From the NCBI RefSeq assembly GCF_003024685.1, contig NZ_PYLQ01000025.1, forward strand, positions 1 through 38,054: a stretch of 38,054 bases of DNA, written 5' to 3'. The position numbers and the translations under genes are program-made. The notes beneath the pieces were generated by a model. That model made no database searches, was not told the origin of the DNA, and saw nothing but the letters and a program-made list of their open reading frames with translations. Of this stretch, positions 8,086 through 15,733 are shown in pieces. Position 1 is the first letter of the stretch. Each line of letters opens with the position of its first letter. Source of the DNA: Faecalibacillus intestinalis (GTDB lineage Bacteria > Bacillota_I > Bacilli_A > Erysipelotrichales > Coprobacillaceae).

Positions 8086-8615
8086 TCATTGGAGATGAAC
8101 CATTTGCTGTACTACTAGGAGATGATGTGGTTGTCAATAAAGAAGGGAAACCAGCATTAAAACAATTAATAGAACAATATGAAAAGACATCAGCATCAGT
8201 AATTGGAGTACAAACAGTCGATAAAAAAGATGTCAGCAAATATGGAATCGTAGAACCATCAAAATCACATCCAGCAAAGGGAAGACTGGTAAAATTAACA
8301 GATATGGTAGAAAAACCAGTAGTAGAGAAAGCACCAAGTCAACTAGCAGTCTTAGGAAGATATGTATTGACACCTGAAATCTTTGAACTTTTAGAAACAC
8401 AAGGAAAAGGAGCAGGAGGAGAAATCCAATTAACAGATGCCATTAAAAGATTATTAGATAGACAAGCAGTCTATGCGTATGATTTTGAAGGAAAGAGATA
8501 TGATGTAGGAGATAAATTTGGGTTTATCAAAGCAACAATCGATTTTGCATTAGACAGAGAAGACTTACATGATCAAGTAAGTAAACATATTCAAGATATT
8601 GTCAATAATAAGTAG
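8085..8615 (+). pseudogene. galU: UTP-glucose-1-phosphate uridylyltransferase, 3' part only
   Basis: From about 8085 the plus strand reads FIGDEPFAVLLGDDVVVNKE, then YGIVEP, APSQLAVLGRYVLTPEIF, GAGGEIQLTDAIKRL and YDVGDKFGFIKATIDFAL, the well-known second half of bacterial GalU/GtaB. About 176 of some 290 residues are left. The nucleotide-binding N-terminus is replaced by the IS66 transposase fragment on the opposite strand. No start codon or SD serves the fragment. An intact galU presumably exists elsewhere, as UDP-glucose is needed for envelope glycans. Confidence 0.9.
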
Positions 8616-8635
8616 TGATAGGAAGGTAATTTAAA

Positions 8636-9184
8636 TTGGATATATATCAAACGGTTATTTCTCATTATCCTCATTGGAGTAAAATAGAATTAATTGCTGT
8701 AGTTATAGTAATGATTATAAGTTTTATTATTTTAGAAAGATTTTATAAAAAAGATAAAATAAATAAAATACAAATGTTTTTTTGTGTTTTATTTATTATC
8801 TATTTATTGCATGTTTATGGATCTACTGTTTTTTCTAGATTACCAAGTAAAAGAATATGTAAGTTAGAAGTATTTTGGTCATGGAAAGAAATATTAAATT
8901 CAATGAATATGACATATCCAAAATATGAATTGTTCTTGGAGAATATATTAAATGTTATTATGCTTTTACCTTTAGGTATCTTTTTACCATTAGTATATGG
9001 TAAAAAGATAGATTGGAAGGTAGGTTTATTGATAGGTTTTTGTATTTCTTTTTCTATTGAATTGATGCAATTGGTTTTATGTAGAGGAATGTTTGATGTT
9101 GATGATATTATTCATAATAGTTTGGGTTTTTTAATAGGAATAGTGATTATTAACAAAGTATTGTTAATGAATAAAATAAGCTAG
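8636..9184 (+). CDS. VanZ-like integral membrane protein, copy 1
   Basis: A 182-aa protein starting at TTG behind AGGAAGG (9-base spacing). It has a membrane helix at about residues 17-35, another at 46-65, then NILNVIMLLPLGIFLPL, a helix at about 125-142 and the VanZ signature SIELMQLVLCRGMFDVDD followed by IIHNSLGFLIG. VanZ-family proteins sit in the membrane; the founding member gives low-level teicoplanin resistance, and the role of most members is unknown. It starts 20 bases after galU, so it probably belonged to that transcription unit. A close paralogue follows. Confidence 0.85.
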   Translation: MDIYQTVISHYPHWSKIELIAVVIVMIISFIILERFYKKDKINKIQMFFCVLFIIYLLHVYGSTVFSRLPSKRICKLEVFWSWKEILNSMNMTYPKYELFLENILNVIMLLPLGIFLPLVYGKKIDWKVGLLIGFCISFSIELMQLVLCRGMFDVDDIIHNSLGFLIGIVIINKVLLMNKIS

Positions 9185-9213
9185 CAGCTTTAAATTTAGA
9201 GCTGCTTTTTTTA
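9183..9213 (+). terminator. Terminator after vanZ-like copy 1
   Basis: AGCAGCT (9183-9189) pairs with AGCTGCT (9200-9206); TTTTTTT follows. It overlaps the stop codon. Confidence 0.85.
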
Positions 9214-9231
9214 TTTGATTTGAATTTTATG

Positions 9232-9274
9232 TTTACATTATTTGTATCTTGTACAATAATAAGATACAAATAAT
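9232..9274 (+). promoter_or_regulatory. Promoter overlapped by a 14-bp perfect palindrome (operator) before vanZ-like copy 2
   Basis: ATTATTTGTATCTT (9237-9250) and its exact reverse complement AAGATACAAATAAT (9261-9274) flank a 10-base loop. A weak promoter can be drawn through it: TTTACA at 9232-9237, 17 bp, AATAAT at 9255-9260. A dimeric repressor bound here would block transcription. There is no T-run, so an operator is more likely than a terminator. Confidence 0.55.
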
Positions 9275-9307
9275 GATGAACAACTAGGGTTGGCAGAAAG
9301 GAAAAAG

Positions 9308-9331
9308 TATATTGTATAAATATACAATATA
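9308..9331 (+). repeat. 10-bp perfect inverted repeat between SD and start of vanZ-like copy 2
   Basis: TATATTGTAT (9308-9317), AAAT, ATACAATATA (9322-9331). The SD-like AGAAAGGA (9295-9302) lies before the hairpin and the TTG start at 9347 after it, so in RNA the hairpin would sit inside the initiation region. Confidence 0.6.
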
Positions 9332-9346
9332 TTAGTAGTTAAAGCA

Positions 9347-9895
9347 TTGGATATATTTCAAACCATTATTTCTCATTATCCTAAATGGAGTAAAATAGAA
9401 TTAATAACTGTAATCATTGTAATGATCATCAGTTTAATCATATTAGAAAGTTATTATAAAAAGAATAAGATAACTAAAACACAAATGTGTTTTAGTATCT
9501 TATTTATTATTTATCTTTTACATGTTTATGGATCAACAGTATTTTCTAGATTACCAAGTACTAGAAAATATCAACTAGAAGTATTTTGGTCATGGAAAGA
9601 GATTATTCATCCTATAGGGAGATTAGGAACAGCTTCTAGATATGATTTGTTGTTGGAAAATATATTAAATATTGTTATGCTGTTACCAATTGGTATTTTT
9701 TTACCATTAGCATATGGTAAAAAGATAGATTGGAAGGTAGGATTATTGATAGGTATTGGTATTTCTTTTTCTATTGAGTTATTGCAATTAGTTTTATGTA
9801 GAGGTTTATTTGAGTTTGATGATATTATTCATAATAGTTTAGGTTTTTTAATAGGTATATTGATAAGTAATAGAATATTAAGAAAAAAGTTGTAA
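9347..9895 (+). CDS. VanZ-like integral membrane protein, copy 2
   Basis: A 182-aa close paralogue of the protein encoded at 8636; both begin at TTG and share SHYP(H/K)WSKIELI, LLHVYGSTVFSRLPS, EVFWSWKE, YGKKIDWKVGLLIG and DDIIHNSLGFLIGI. The VanZ signature is SIELLQLVLCRGLFEFDD. The loop between the second and third membrane helices differs most (IGRLGTASRYDLL against MNMTYPKYELF). It has its own promoter with a palindromic operator, so it is regulated separately from copy 1. A tandem duplication is the simplest origin. Confidence 0.85.
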   Translation: MDIFQTIISHYPKWSKIELITVIIVMIISLIILESYYKKNKITKTQMCFSILFIIYLLHVYGSTVFSRLPSTRKYQLEVFWSWKEIIHPIGRLGTASRYDLLLENILNIVMLLPIGIFLPLAYGKKIDWKVGLLIGIGISFSIELLQLVLCRGLFEFDDIIHNSLGFLIGILISNRILRKKL

Positions 9896-9915
9896 ATAAA
9901 AGTAAATATATGTCG

Positions 9916-9979
9916 TTCACGTACGAAAAGTAGTCATTCGTGAACGAAAACAGTAAATAGATAACACAAGTTGTATAAT
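9916..9979 (+). promoter_or_regulatory. Activator-type promoter, copy 2 (21-bp period direct repeats plus TATAAT)
   Basis: Direct repeats TTCACGTACGAAAA (9916-9929) and TTCGTGAACGAAAA (9937-9950) with 21-bp period, then 23 bp to TATAAT (9974-9979). The geometry equals the copy at 4654-4717, and the region up to the -10 is also alike (AAATAG, AGTT before the -10). It points at the truncated AAA ATPase at 10050. Confidence 0.6.
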
Positions 9980-10005
9980 AATAGGTGTTATCTATTTCTT
10001 TTTTT
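9955..10005 (+). terminator. Terminator of vanZ-like copy 2, overlapping the promoter
   Basis: 13-bp stem AAATAGATAACAC (9955-9967) / GTGTTATCTATTT (9985-9997) with a 17-base loop, then CTTTTTTTAT. The -10 box lies in the loop, so transcripts from the local promoter start past the left arm and cannot form the hairpin. Confidence 0.75.
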
Positions 10006-10049
10006 ATAGAAATAAGAGCAAATATATGTAAAAGATTAGGAGGTTAAAT

Positions 10050-10277
10050 ATGAACCTAAAAAAATTTAAATTAACAAATTTAAGAAAATTTACAGAGAAT
10101 AATAATGAAATAAATTTTGCATTAACGAGTGACTATGGTGAAGATGTAAATATTGCTCCTAAAACAACATTGATTATAGGACAAAATAATGGTGGAAAAA
10201 CAACAGTTATTGAGGCTTTGAAAAGAGTTATAAATGGTATTGATTTAAAAGCAGAAGATTTTAATTTTGATTATTGA
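10050..10277 (+). pseudogene. AAA/RecF-like ATPase, N-terminal fragment
   Basis: Good SD (AGGAGG) and ATG, then MNLKKFKLTNLRKFTEN and a Walker A loop IIGQNNGGKTTVIEAL at about residues 42-57. The frame stops at residue 75 after DFNFDY. The rest (coiled coil, Walker B, any TOPRIM domain) is absent, and the next ~95 bases carry no continuation in any frame that I can see. The start resembles OLD/RecF-type ATPases of defence systems such as the Gabija or ABC-3C classes, but which one cannot be decided from 75 residues. Confidence 0.7.
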
Positions 10278-10372
10278 TATTTGAGTAATGGTACTTAATA
10301 ATAAACATTTTATGAGTTAATGATTACATTGAAAGAAATATGTAGTTTATTTTAAAATATGAATATTAAAAA

Positions 10373-12631
10373 GTGAAAGATGGTGCAATTGCTTTGAAAA
10401 TAGATGATTTGATGCAAAAAATAGATTTAAATTTACTAAATGAAGAAATGTGTATAAAACTAAAAAATCAAAAAGTGGAATTATCGAATAGAGATAAGAA
10501 GTATTTATTAAACTTTTTTACTTATTATAAATCAGGAATAAAAGAAAATATATTAAAGGCAATAGTATGTTTTGCAATTTGGGAACCCGATGAAGCTATC
10601 AATCAAGCTAGGAAAAAAGGAGTGTTTCGTTATAGGGTATTTGGAAATAATACCAAAACAAAAGCGCGATATTATTTGGAATATTTAATTCTTAAGAAAG
10701 ATATACTATGTTTTTCAAGAGAAACAAATAAATATTTGAAACAAAAATATGAGTTTGTGTGGCTAGAACATTTTTATATTGAAACAGAGAAGAAGATAGA
10801 TAAGGAGATTAGATATCATTACAAAAGAAAAATAAAAAAGAAAATCAATGGAATCAGATTTGAATCTTCTTTACACAAGGAATTGTTAGCTTATATAGAT
10901 AGAATTTTTTTATTAGAGGAACAAAAGCAAACGAAACAAGATGGTAATTACAATATATTAAGTACATTTTCACAAGAAGAAAAAGCAGAAGGGATTTCAT
11001 ATTTATTTTTTAAATATATTCAGAAATATGAAATATCACCGGAAAAGAATTATATTGTAGATGCTACATATATAAATTCAAATAAAATTGAAAAGCTTAT
11101 TCTGCTTGCTTGTCAAATTAATTATGTTTTAGAAATGGAACTTCTTATAGATTTCTATGATTATGATATATATTACGAAGGGAAAAATATTATTTTAAGA
11201 AATAAGGATGAAACACTTGAAAAAAGTGTTCAACTAGGATATATAATGCAGAAAATGCAAAGTATTTTGTTTTTTGATAGAAGATATAGTGGTCATAAAG
11301 AATATGATTGTTTAGAAACTATTAGTAGACAAATAGTACAGAAATTTGGCAATAAAATAGGCAAACGTGTTGGTAATGAATTGTTGACACGTTATATATT
11401 TGAAATACCTACTGTTTTATTGAAAAAAATGTCTGAACAGAATATTGAAGGAAAAGTACAATTTTACAAAGAAGAAGGAGTTGAATTGGAACATTTTTCT
11501 AAGGAAATGTGTATGAGTTTAAATCAGTTATATGAAAAAAAAGTTACACAAAATTGTAATGCTTATGATATTCTTCTTAGTCAACGATTTTTTAGAATAA
11601 TATATTTTATCCAAAAAAATTTTTATCAAAATGAGAAAGATATAAATGTTATTGTACAATCTTTAATTCCTTCGATAGATAGAGAAATATTGAAAAAAAT
11701 TCTTTTTATGTTTCTAAAGAATAAGCAAAAGGTAGATGAAATATATGATTTATTATCTTATGATAAAAACTATAAATTCGATATACAATATACACCATTT
11801 TTTGAAACTGGTAAAAAAGTGATATTTCCAATATCTGTAATGGCTAATTCAAATCTAATGAGAAATACAATCGCATATTCCTATCTTTCAAAAAATAAAA
11901 TAGTAAATGATAATAATGGAATTGAACCACTTGTAAAGCTGTGTGAAAATTATTTTAGACAGTGTTCTTATGAGTATGAAATATTTATAAATAAAAATTA
12001 TAAGTATAAAGGAAAAAGTGGAGAAATAGATGTTTTAGTTGTTTCAAATTCAGATTTAATTATTATTGAGTGTAAAGATCCATTAATGCCAACGAGTAAT
12101 TTTGAAATGAGATCTACGTTTGAGCATATTGAGAAGGCGCAAAAACAATTAGACCTATCTAAAAAAGCATTTGAGGACAATGGATTTAGAAATAAATTTT
12201 TTAGAGATAGTCTACATATAGATGCAAAATACAGAAATATTTATACATGTGTAGTATTAGGAAATAGATTGTTTTCTATTTGGTCAGGAGTAAGACATCC
12301 TATTAGGAATATACATGAATTAGATATGATATTAAATAGTGGTATAATAAATTCAACATTTGCAAAGTGGAGTATTTGGAAAGGGGAAAAATATTCACAC
12401 GAAGATTTGATTGATTTTTTAAAGCAAGATGGTGTATTTATAAAAATTATGCAAGACTCTATGGAGGCTTTTGATAATAAATTAACTTTTGCAGGTAAAA
12501 CGATACAATATGAATCTTATATGTTAAATATGAAAAAATTATTTTTAATTTGTGATGATAAATTAAGATTAATAGAGAAAAGAAAAAATAAATGTGATGA
12601 ATTTTTTGATATTAATGAAGAAAAAAATTAG
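10373..12631 (+). CDS. 752-aa protein with C-terminal PD-(D/E)XK nuclease-like site, otherwise unknown
   Basis: Large Lys/Glu/Ile-rich protein. Residues 1-520 are mostly helical and unrecognised; no P-loop is seen. At 550-569 comes GEIDVLVVSNSDLIIIECKD, a textbook Asp553-x12-Glu566-x-Lys568 active site of PD-(D/E)XK nucleases. The site is preceded by YEYEIFINKNYKYKGKSGEI and followed by a helix EHIEKAQKQLDLSKKAF, as in Mrr/NERD-like folds. The GTG at 10373 lacks a clear SD and has an in-frame TAA two codons before it, so the N-terminus may be lost; the first in-frame ATG (codon 14) also lacks an SD. It lies between a truncated ATPase and a dGTPase. It could be a DNA-targeting effector. Confidence 0.65.
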   Translation: MKDGAIALKIDDLMQKIDLNLLNEEMCIKLKNQKVELSNRDKKYLLNFFTYYKSGIKENILKAIVCFAIWEPDEAINQARKKGVFRYRVFGNNTKTKARYYLEYLILKKDILCFSRETNKYLKQKYEFVWLEHFYIETEKKIDKEIRYHYKRKIKKKINGIRFESSLHKELLAYIDRIFLLEEQKQTKQDGNYNILSTFSQEEKAEGISYLFFKYIQKYEISPEKNYIVDATYINSNKIEKLILLACQINYVLEMELLIDFYDYDIYYEGKNIILRNKDETLEKSVQLGYIMQKMQSILFFDRRYSGHKEYDCLETISRQIVQKFGNKIGKRVGNELLTRYIFEIPTVLLKKMSEQNIEGKVQFYKEEGVELEHFSKEMCMSLNQLYEKKVTQNCNAYDILLSQRFFRIIYFIQKNFYQNEKDINVIVQSLIPSIDREILKKILFMFLKNKQKVDEIYDLLSYDKNYKFDIQYTPFFETGKKVIFPISVMANSNLMRNTIAYSYLSKNKIVNDNNGIEPLVKLCENYFRQCSYEYEIFINKNYKYKGKSGEIDVLVVSNSDLIIIECKDPLMPTSNFEMRSTFEHIEKAQKQLDLSKKAFEDNGFRNKFFRDSLHIDAKYRNIYTCVVLGNRLFSIWSGVRHPIRNIHELDMILNSGIINSTFAKWSIWKGEKYSHEDLIDFLKQDGVFIKIMQDSMEAFDNKLTFAGKTIQYESYMLNMKKLFLICDDKLRLIEKRKNKCDEFFDINEEKN

Positions 12632-12734
12632 TACTACTCTTTAAAAGATACTGTAATTATTTTCCATTTGGTTAAGAAAATAAGTATTTCATAAGCATTT
12701 TAGCAAAATAATAAGATTTTAATCATTAAAATTC

Positions 12735-12767
12735 TATAATAAAATATAAGTCAATAAAAAGAGAGGG
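12735..12767 (+). promoter_or_regulatory. Likely -10 box and SD for the dGTPase operon
   Basis: TATAAT at 12735-12740, 40 bases upstream of the ATG, and AGAGGG at 12762-12767 as SD with 7-base spacing. No convincing -35 box is seen. Confidence 0.45.
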
Positions 12768-12774
12768 TTATAAG

Positions 12775-14256
12775 ATGGATTGGAGTAATTTATTAACAAC
12801 AGAAAGATTTTCTGAAAATGGAAATCGTTTTTCAAAAAATGACACAAAAAAAGAATACAGTTTTAAAAAGTATAATCGAGGAAATTTTACATGTATTGAT
12901 GATGATTATCAAACAATTATTAGAAGTGCTTCTTTTAGAAGATTACAAGATAAAACACAAGTCTTTCCACTAGAAAAAAATGACTTTGTAAGAACACGAC
13001 TTACTCATTCAATAGAAACATCAGCCATTGCTAAAAAATTAGGGAATATGGTACTTGCAAATATATCTTTAGAAATAAATAAAAATAATAATAGTTATAA
13101 AGACTATCAAAAAAATAAAGAAGAAATGAGTACGATTCCCGATTTACTTGCGTGTGCAGGGTTAATTCATGATATAGGTAATCCACCATTTGGGCATTTT
13201 GGTGAGGTTGTTATGTCTGATTGGTTTAAAGATAATATAAAACATTTAAAATATAAAGGAAATAAATTAGAAGATATATTTACACAACAACAACTAGAAG
13301 ATTTATATCATTTAGATGGTAATGCTCAAGCATTACGAGTTGTAGGGAAACTGCATGATTTACATAATGAAAGTGGAATGAATCTAACAAAATCTTTGTT
13401 AAATATACTTGTAAAGTATCCTGTTAAATCTACAGAAATAGATAAAGATTCAGATGATATTAAATATCATAAATTAGGATACTATGCATCGGATTTTGAT
13501 ATGTTTGATGACATTGCTCGAACAACTGGTACAAAATTATCAGATGATGAATATGTAAGACATCCACTTACTTATTTGCTAGAAGCTGCAGATGACATTG
13601 CTTATGCTACAGCTGATATAGAAGACGGATTAAAAAAGAATTATATAAGTGTTCAAGATTTTATAAATATTTTTGAACAAATTGTTGATGAAACAGATGA
13701 GAAAAATTATCCATTATTACAAAGTTTAAAAGAACAAATAAAAAATGACAGTCAAAATGAATTACAGATAATACAGGAATGGTTAGACAATGTAAGAGAT
13801 TGGTTGGAATATAATGCAGTTTATAGTTTTACATCTAATTATAATGTTATTATGAAGGGAAACTATGCAAAAGAATTATTAAATGGAGTTTATAATGAAA
13901 ATATATTAAAAGTTCTTAAAGCAGTTGCAAATGAATATTTATTTGCTAATAAAGAAATTAATAAAGTAGAATTATCAGGATCGGTAATATTGGAATTTTT
14001 ATTAAGTAAGTTTGTAGGAGCTATATTGGAATACGATGAAGATGATATAAAAGTGACAAAAGAAAATAAGAAAATTATCGGCTTATTATCTCAAAATCAT
14101 TTGAATGTCTATAATCGAGAAAAAGAAAAATGTACCACAGAAGGAGATAAAGTCTATTTAAAATTACACTTGGTTATTGATTATATTTCAGGAATGACAG
14201 ATAGTTATGCTAAAAGACTTTGCCAAGAATTAAGAGGAGTTACATTTTTTGAATAA
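12775..14256 (+). CDS. dgt: HD-domain dGTP triphosphohydrolase (dGTPase), putative defence role
   Basis: A 493-aa cytoplasmic enzyme of the dGTPase family, which splits dGTP into deoxyguanosine and triphosphate. The HD metal site is complete: His78 (RTRLTHSIETS), His132-Asp133 (GLIHDIGNPPFGHFGE) and the late Asp in EAADDIAYATADIEDG (273/274). The family N-terminal motif IIRSASFRRLQDKTQVFP is at 48-65. Length is typical of the long E. coli-type class. It is 17 bases upstream of a DUF2971 gene, in one operon. dGTPases can deplete dNTPs during phage infection; the island context and unusual partner favour that role over housekeeping. Codons are AT-rich like the rest of the island. Confidence 0.88.
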   Translation: MDWSNLLTTERFSENGNRFSKNDTKKEYSFKKYNRGNFTCIDDDYQTIIRSASFRRLQDKTQVFPLEKNDFVRTRLTHSIETSAIAKKLGNMVLANISLEINKNNNSYKDYQKNKEEMSTIPDLLACAGLIHDIGNPPFGHFGEVVMSDWFKDNIKHLKYKGNKLEDIFTQQQLEDLYHLDGNAQALRVVGKLHDLHNESGMNLTKSLLNILVKYPVKSTEIDKDSDDIKYHKLGYYASDFDMFDDIARTTGTKLSDDEYVRHPLTYLLEAADDIAYATADIEDGLKKNYISVQDFINIFEQIVDETDEKNYPLLQSLKEQIKNDSQNELQIIQEWLDNVRDWLEYNAVYSFTSNYNVIMKGNYAKELLNGVYNENILKVLKAVANEYLFANKEINKVELSGSVILEFLLSKFVGAILEYDEDDIKVTKENKKIIGLLSQNHLNVYNREKEKCTTEGDKVYLKLHLVIDYISGMTDSYAKRLCQELRGVTFFE

Positions 14257-14273
14257 GTGAGAGGATAAATAGA

Positions 14274-15398
14274 ATGAATAAAAATATAGAAAATTTATAT
14301 CATTATACCAATGTAGAGGGATTTAAAAGTATTATAGAAAATCATTATTTTAGGTTATCAGAATCATCATTTTTAAATGATCCAGATGATTGTAAATTGT
14401 TTAATGATTTTTTAGTAAAAAATATAGATTGCCCAAAGAAATTGATTGTATCAAGTGGAGTTAAAAAGTTGATAGATTATGAGAATGAAATTTTAGAAAT
14501 TTATAAAAAATGTTCTTTTGAAGACTATGTAAAATATTTAGAAAAACATATTAAATTATACGTTATGTCTTTTTCAAGTGTAGCAGATGATTTAACAATG
14601 TGGAATTATTATGGGAAAGGAGGATTTTCTTTAGAAATATCAAAAGATCAATTGATTCAAGTAATGAAAAATACTTTAAAAGAAAATGATGAATATTTTA
14701 CTATTTCTAATGTGATTTATTCTGAAAAAGATAAATGTGCTCCAATTCCTAATTTTAATAATTTTCATTTATTTAGTAAAAAGAGTAATGATCTTTTAAA
14801 AGAAAATGAAAAAAATAGAAAAGAAAAGGCAAATAAGGAAGATATAAAAAATCTTTTTGAAGAAAATGATTTAGAAACATTTATTTACATATATTATAAG
14901 GGTTATCTTTTATCGTTGGAGTACTTATTAGAAAGTAAAGAGATATCTATTGAAGATGATCAGGAAACGATATGTAAAGCAGTATTTAAAAATACAAAAG
15001 ATTTTGAAATAAAAAATAGAAATATGTTATGGAAAAGAGATCTTTCATTATTTATGATATTATTATCATCATTAATTAAAAGTAACTCCTATGAAAGTGA
15101 AAATGAAATAAGAATTGTATATTTTAAATATGATAATGAAAATAAAGAAAATGAAAACATTGATTATTACATAAAACATACACCATTTGGTAATTTATTA
15201 AGTCCATATATTTCTTTAAAAGGAAGTAATGAAGAATTTAATGATATCATAGAAAAAATCATTATCTCACCAGCTACTAAAAATTTACCAATAAATATAA
15301 ATATGTATAAAAATACATTAAAGGAATATTTATTATCGAAAAAATATTATAAATCATCTAAATCAATTAGTTATTCTAAACATAATATACGTTGGTAA
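14274..15398 (+). CDS. DUF2971-domain protein, partner of the dGTPase
   Basis: 374 aa, SD GAGAGGA before the ATG, 17 bases after dgt. The N-terminal region shows the DUF2971 pattern: NLYHYTNVEGFKSIIENHYF, then SSFLNDPDDCKLF at about 32-44, and YVMSFSSVADDLTMWNYYGK near 97-116, followed by GGFSLEISKD. The middle is a long Lys/Glu-rich helical insertion. The C-terminal part has ESENEIRIVYFKYD and ends SKHNIRW. The molecular function of DUF2971 is not settled; members often occur singly in accessory DNA. Co-transcription with a dGTPase suggests a sensor or modulator, which is inference. Confidence 0.8.
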   Translation: MNKNIENLYHYTNVEGFKSIIENHYFRLSESSFLNDPDDCKLFNDFLVKNIDCPKKLIVSSGVKKLIDYENEILEIYKKCSFEDYVKYLEKHIKLYVMSFSSVADDLTMWNYYGKGGFSLEISKDQLIQVMKNTLKENDEYFTISNVIYSEKDKCAPIPNFNNFHLFSKKSNDLLKENEKNRKEKANKEDIKNLFEENDLETFIYIYYKGYLLSLEYLLESKEISIEDDQETICKAVFKNTKDFEIKNRNMLWKRDLSLFMILLSSLIKSNSYESENEIRIVYFKYDNENKENENIDYYIKHTPFGNLLSPYISLKGSNEEFNDIIEKIIISPATKNLPININMYKNTLKEYLLSKKYYKSSKSISYSKHNIRW

Positions 15399-15691
15399 TA
15401 CATATCATATGAATTAGAAATATAGTAATTAATTATAATAACTGTCTTTTTAGTAAGCACCAAATAAAATAGTGTATTTAAAAAAGTTAATTGAATTGAT
15501 ACAATGATATAAAATTTAAAGCTATAATCTGGTGTATAGCTATATTTTCATTGTTTTAATTTGTACATACAAGCAATAAAAAATGGAGGATGCTCTTATT
15601 TTGAAAAACTTAATGTATTAACGCGTCATATTTTTAATGTTACCAATGAAGATGATGTTTTAAAGTTAATTAACTGAATAATATATTATAT
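15399..15691. other. Non-coding gap with mobile-element debris
   Basis: Contains the solo IS66 end (15453-15511) and then a short hairpin AGCTATA (15520-15526) / TATAGCT (15535-15541) followed by T-rich DNA. A weak frame near 15608 reads EKLNVLTRHIFNVTNEDDVL and stops soon after (LKLIN). That frame has no usable start or SD and I do not recognise it; it is probably the tail of a lost gene. Confidence 0.4.
15453..15511 (+). repeat. Solo IS66 terminal sequence, direct repeat of the end at 7292
   Basis: GTAAGCACCAAATAAAATAG and what follows match the IS66 end at 7292 almost base for base for 57-59 bases (differences GCG/GCA, AGAAG/AAAAG, CGA/TAA and near the edge), in the same orientation, and then diverge. 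No transposase is attached. Confidence 0.8.
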
Positions 15692-15733
15692 GAAAAGGAT
15701 AAACATATCTTAAATACGATGTTTATCCTTTTC
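15692..15733. terminator. Long hairpin at the end of the helicase gene
   Basis: Perfect 15-bp stem GAAAAGGATAAACAT (15692-15706) / ATGTTTATCCTTTTC (15719-15733), 12-base loop. It spans the helicase stop on the minus strand; the T-runs are weak on both sides. Confidence 0.65.

Noticed and set aside
8086-8239. N-terminal extension of the TnpC fragment
   Set aside because: These codons are antisense to galU; the protein sequence is low-complexity Ser/Thr and not transposase-like.
7292-15511. Composite transposon bounded by two IS66 elements
   Set aside because: Only one IS end is present on each side, with no intact transposase, and the flanking 8-mers differ; a passive direct repeat is the safer reading.
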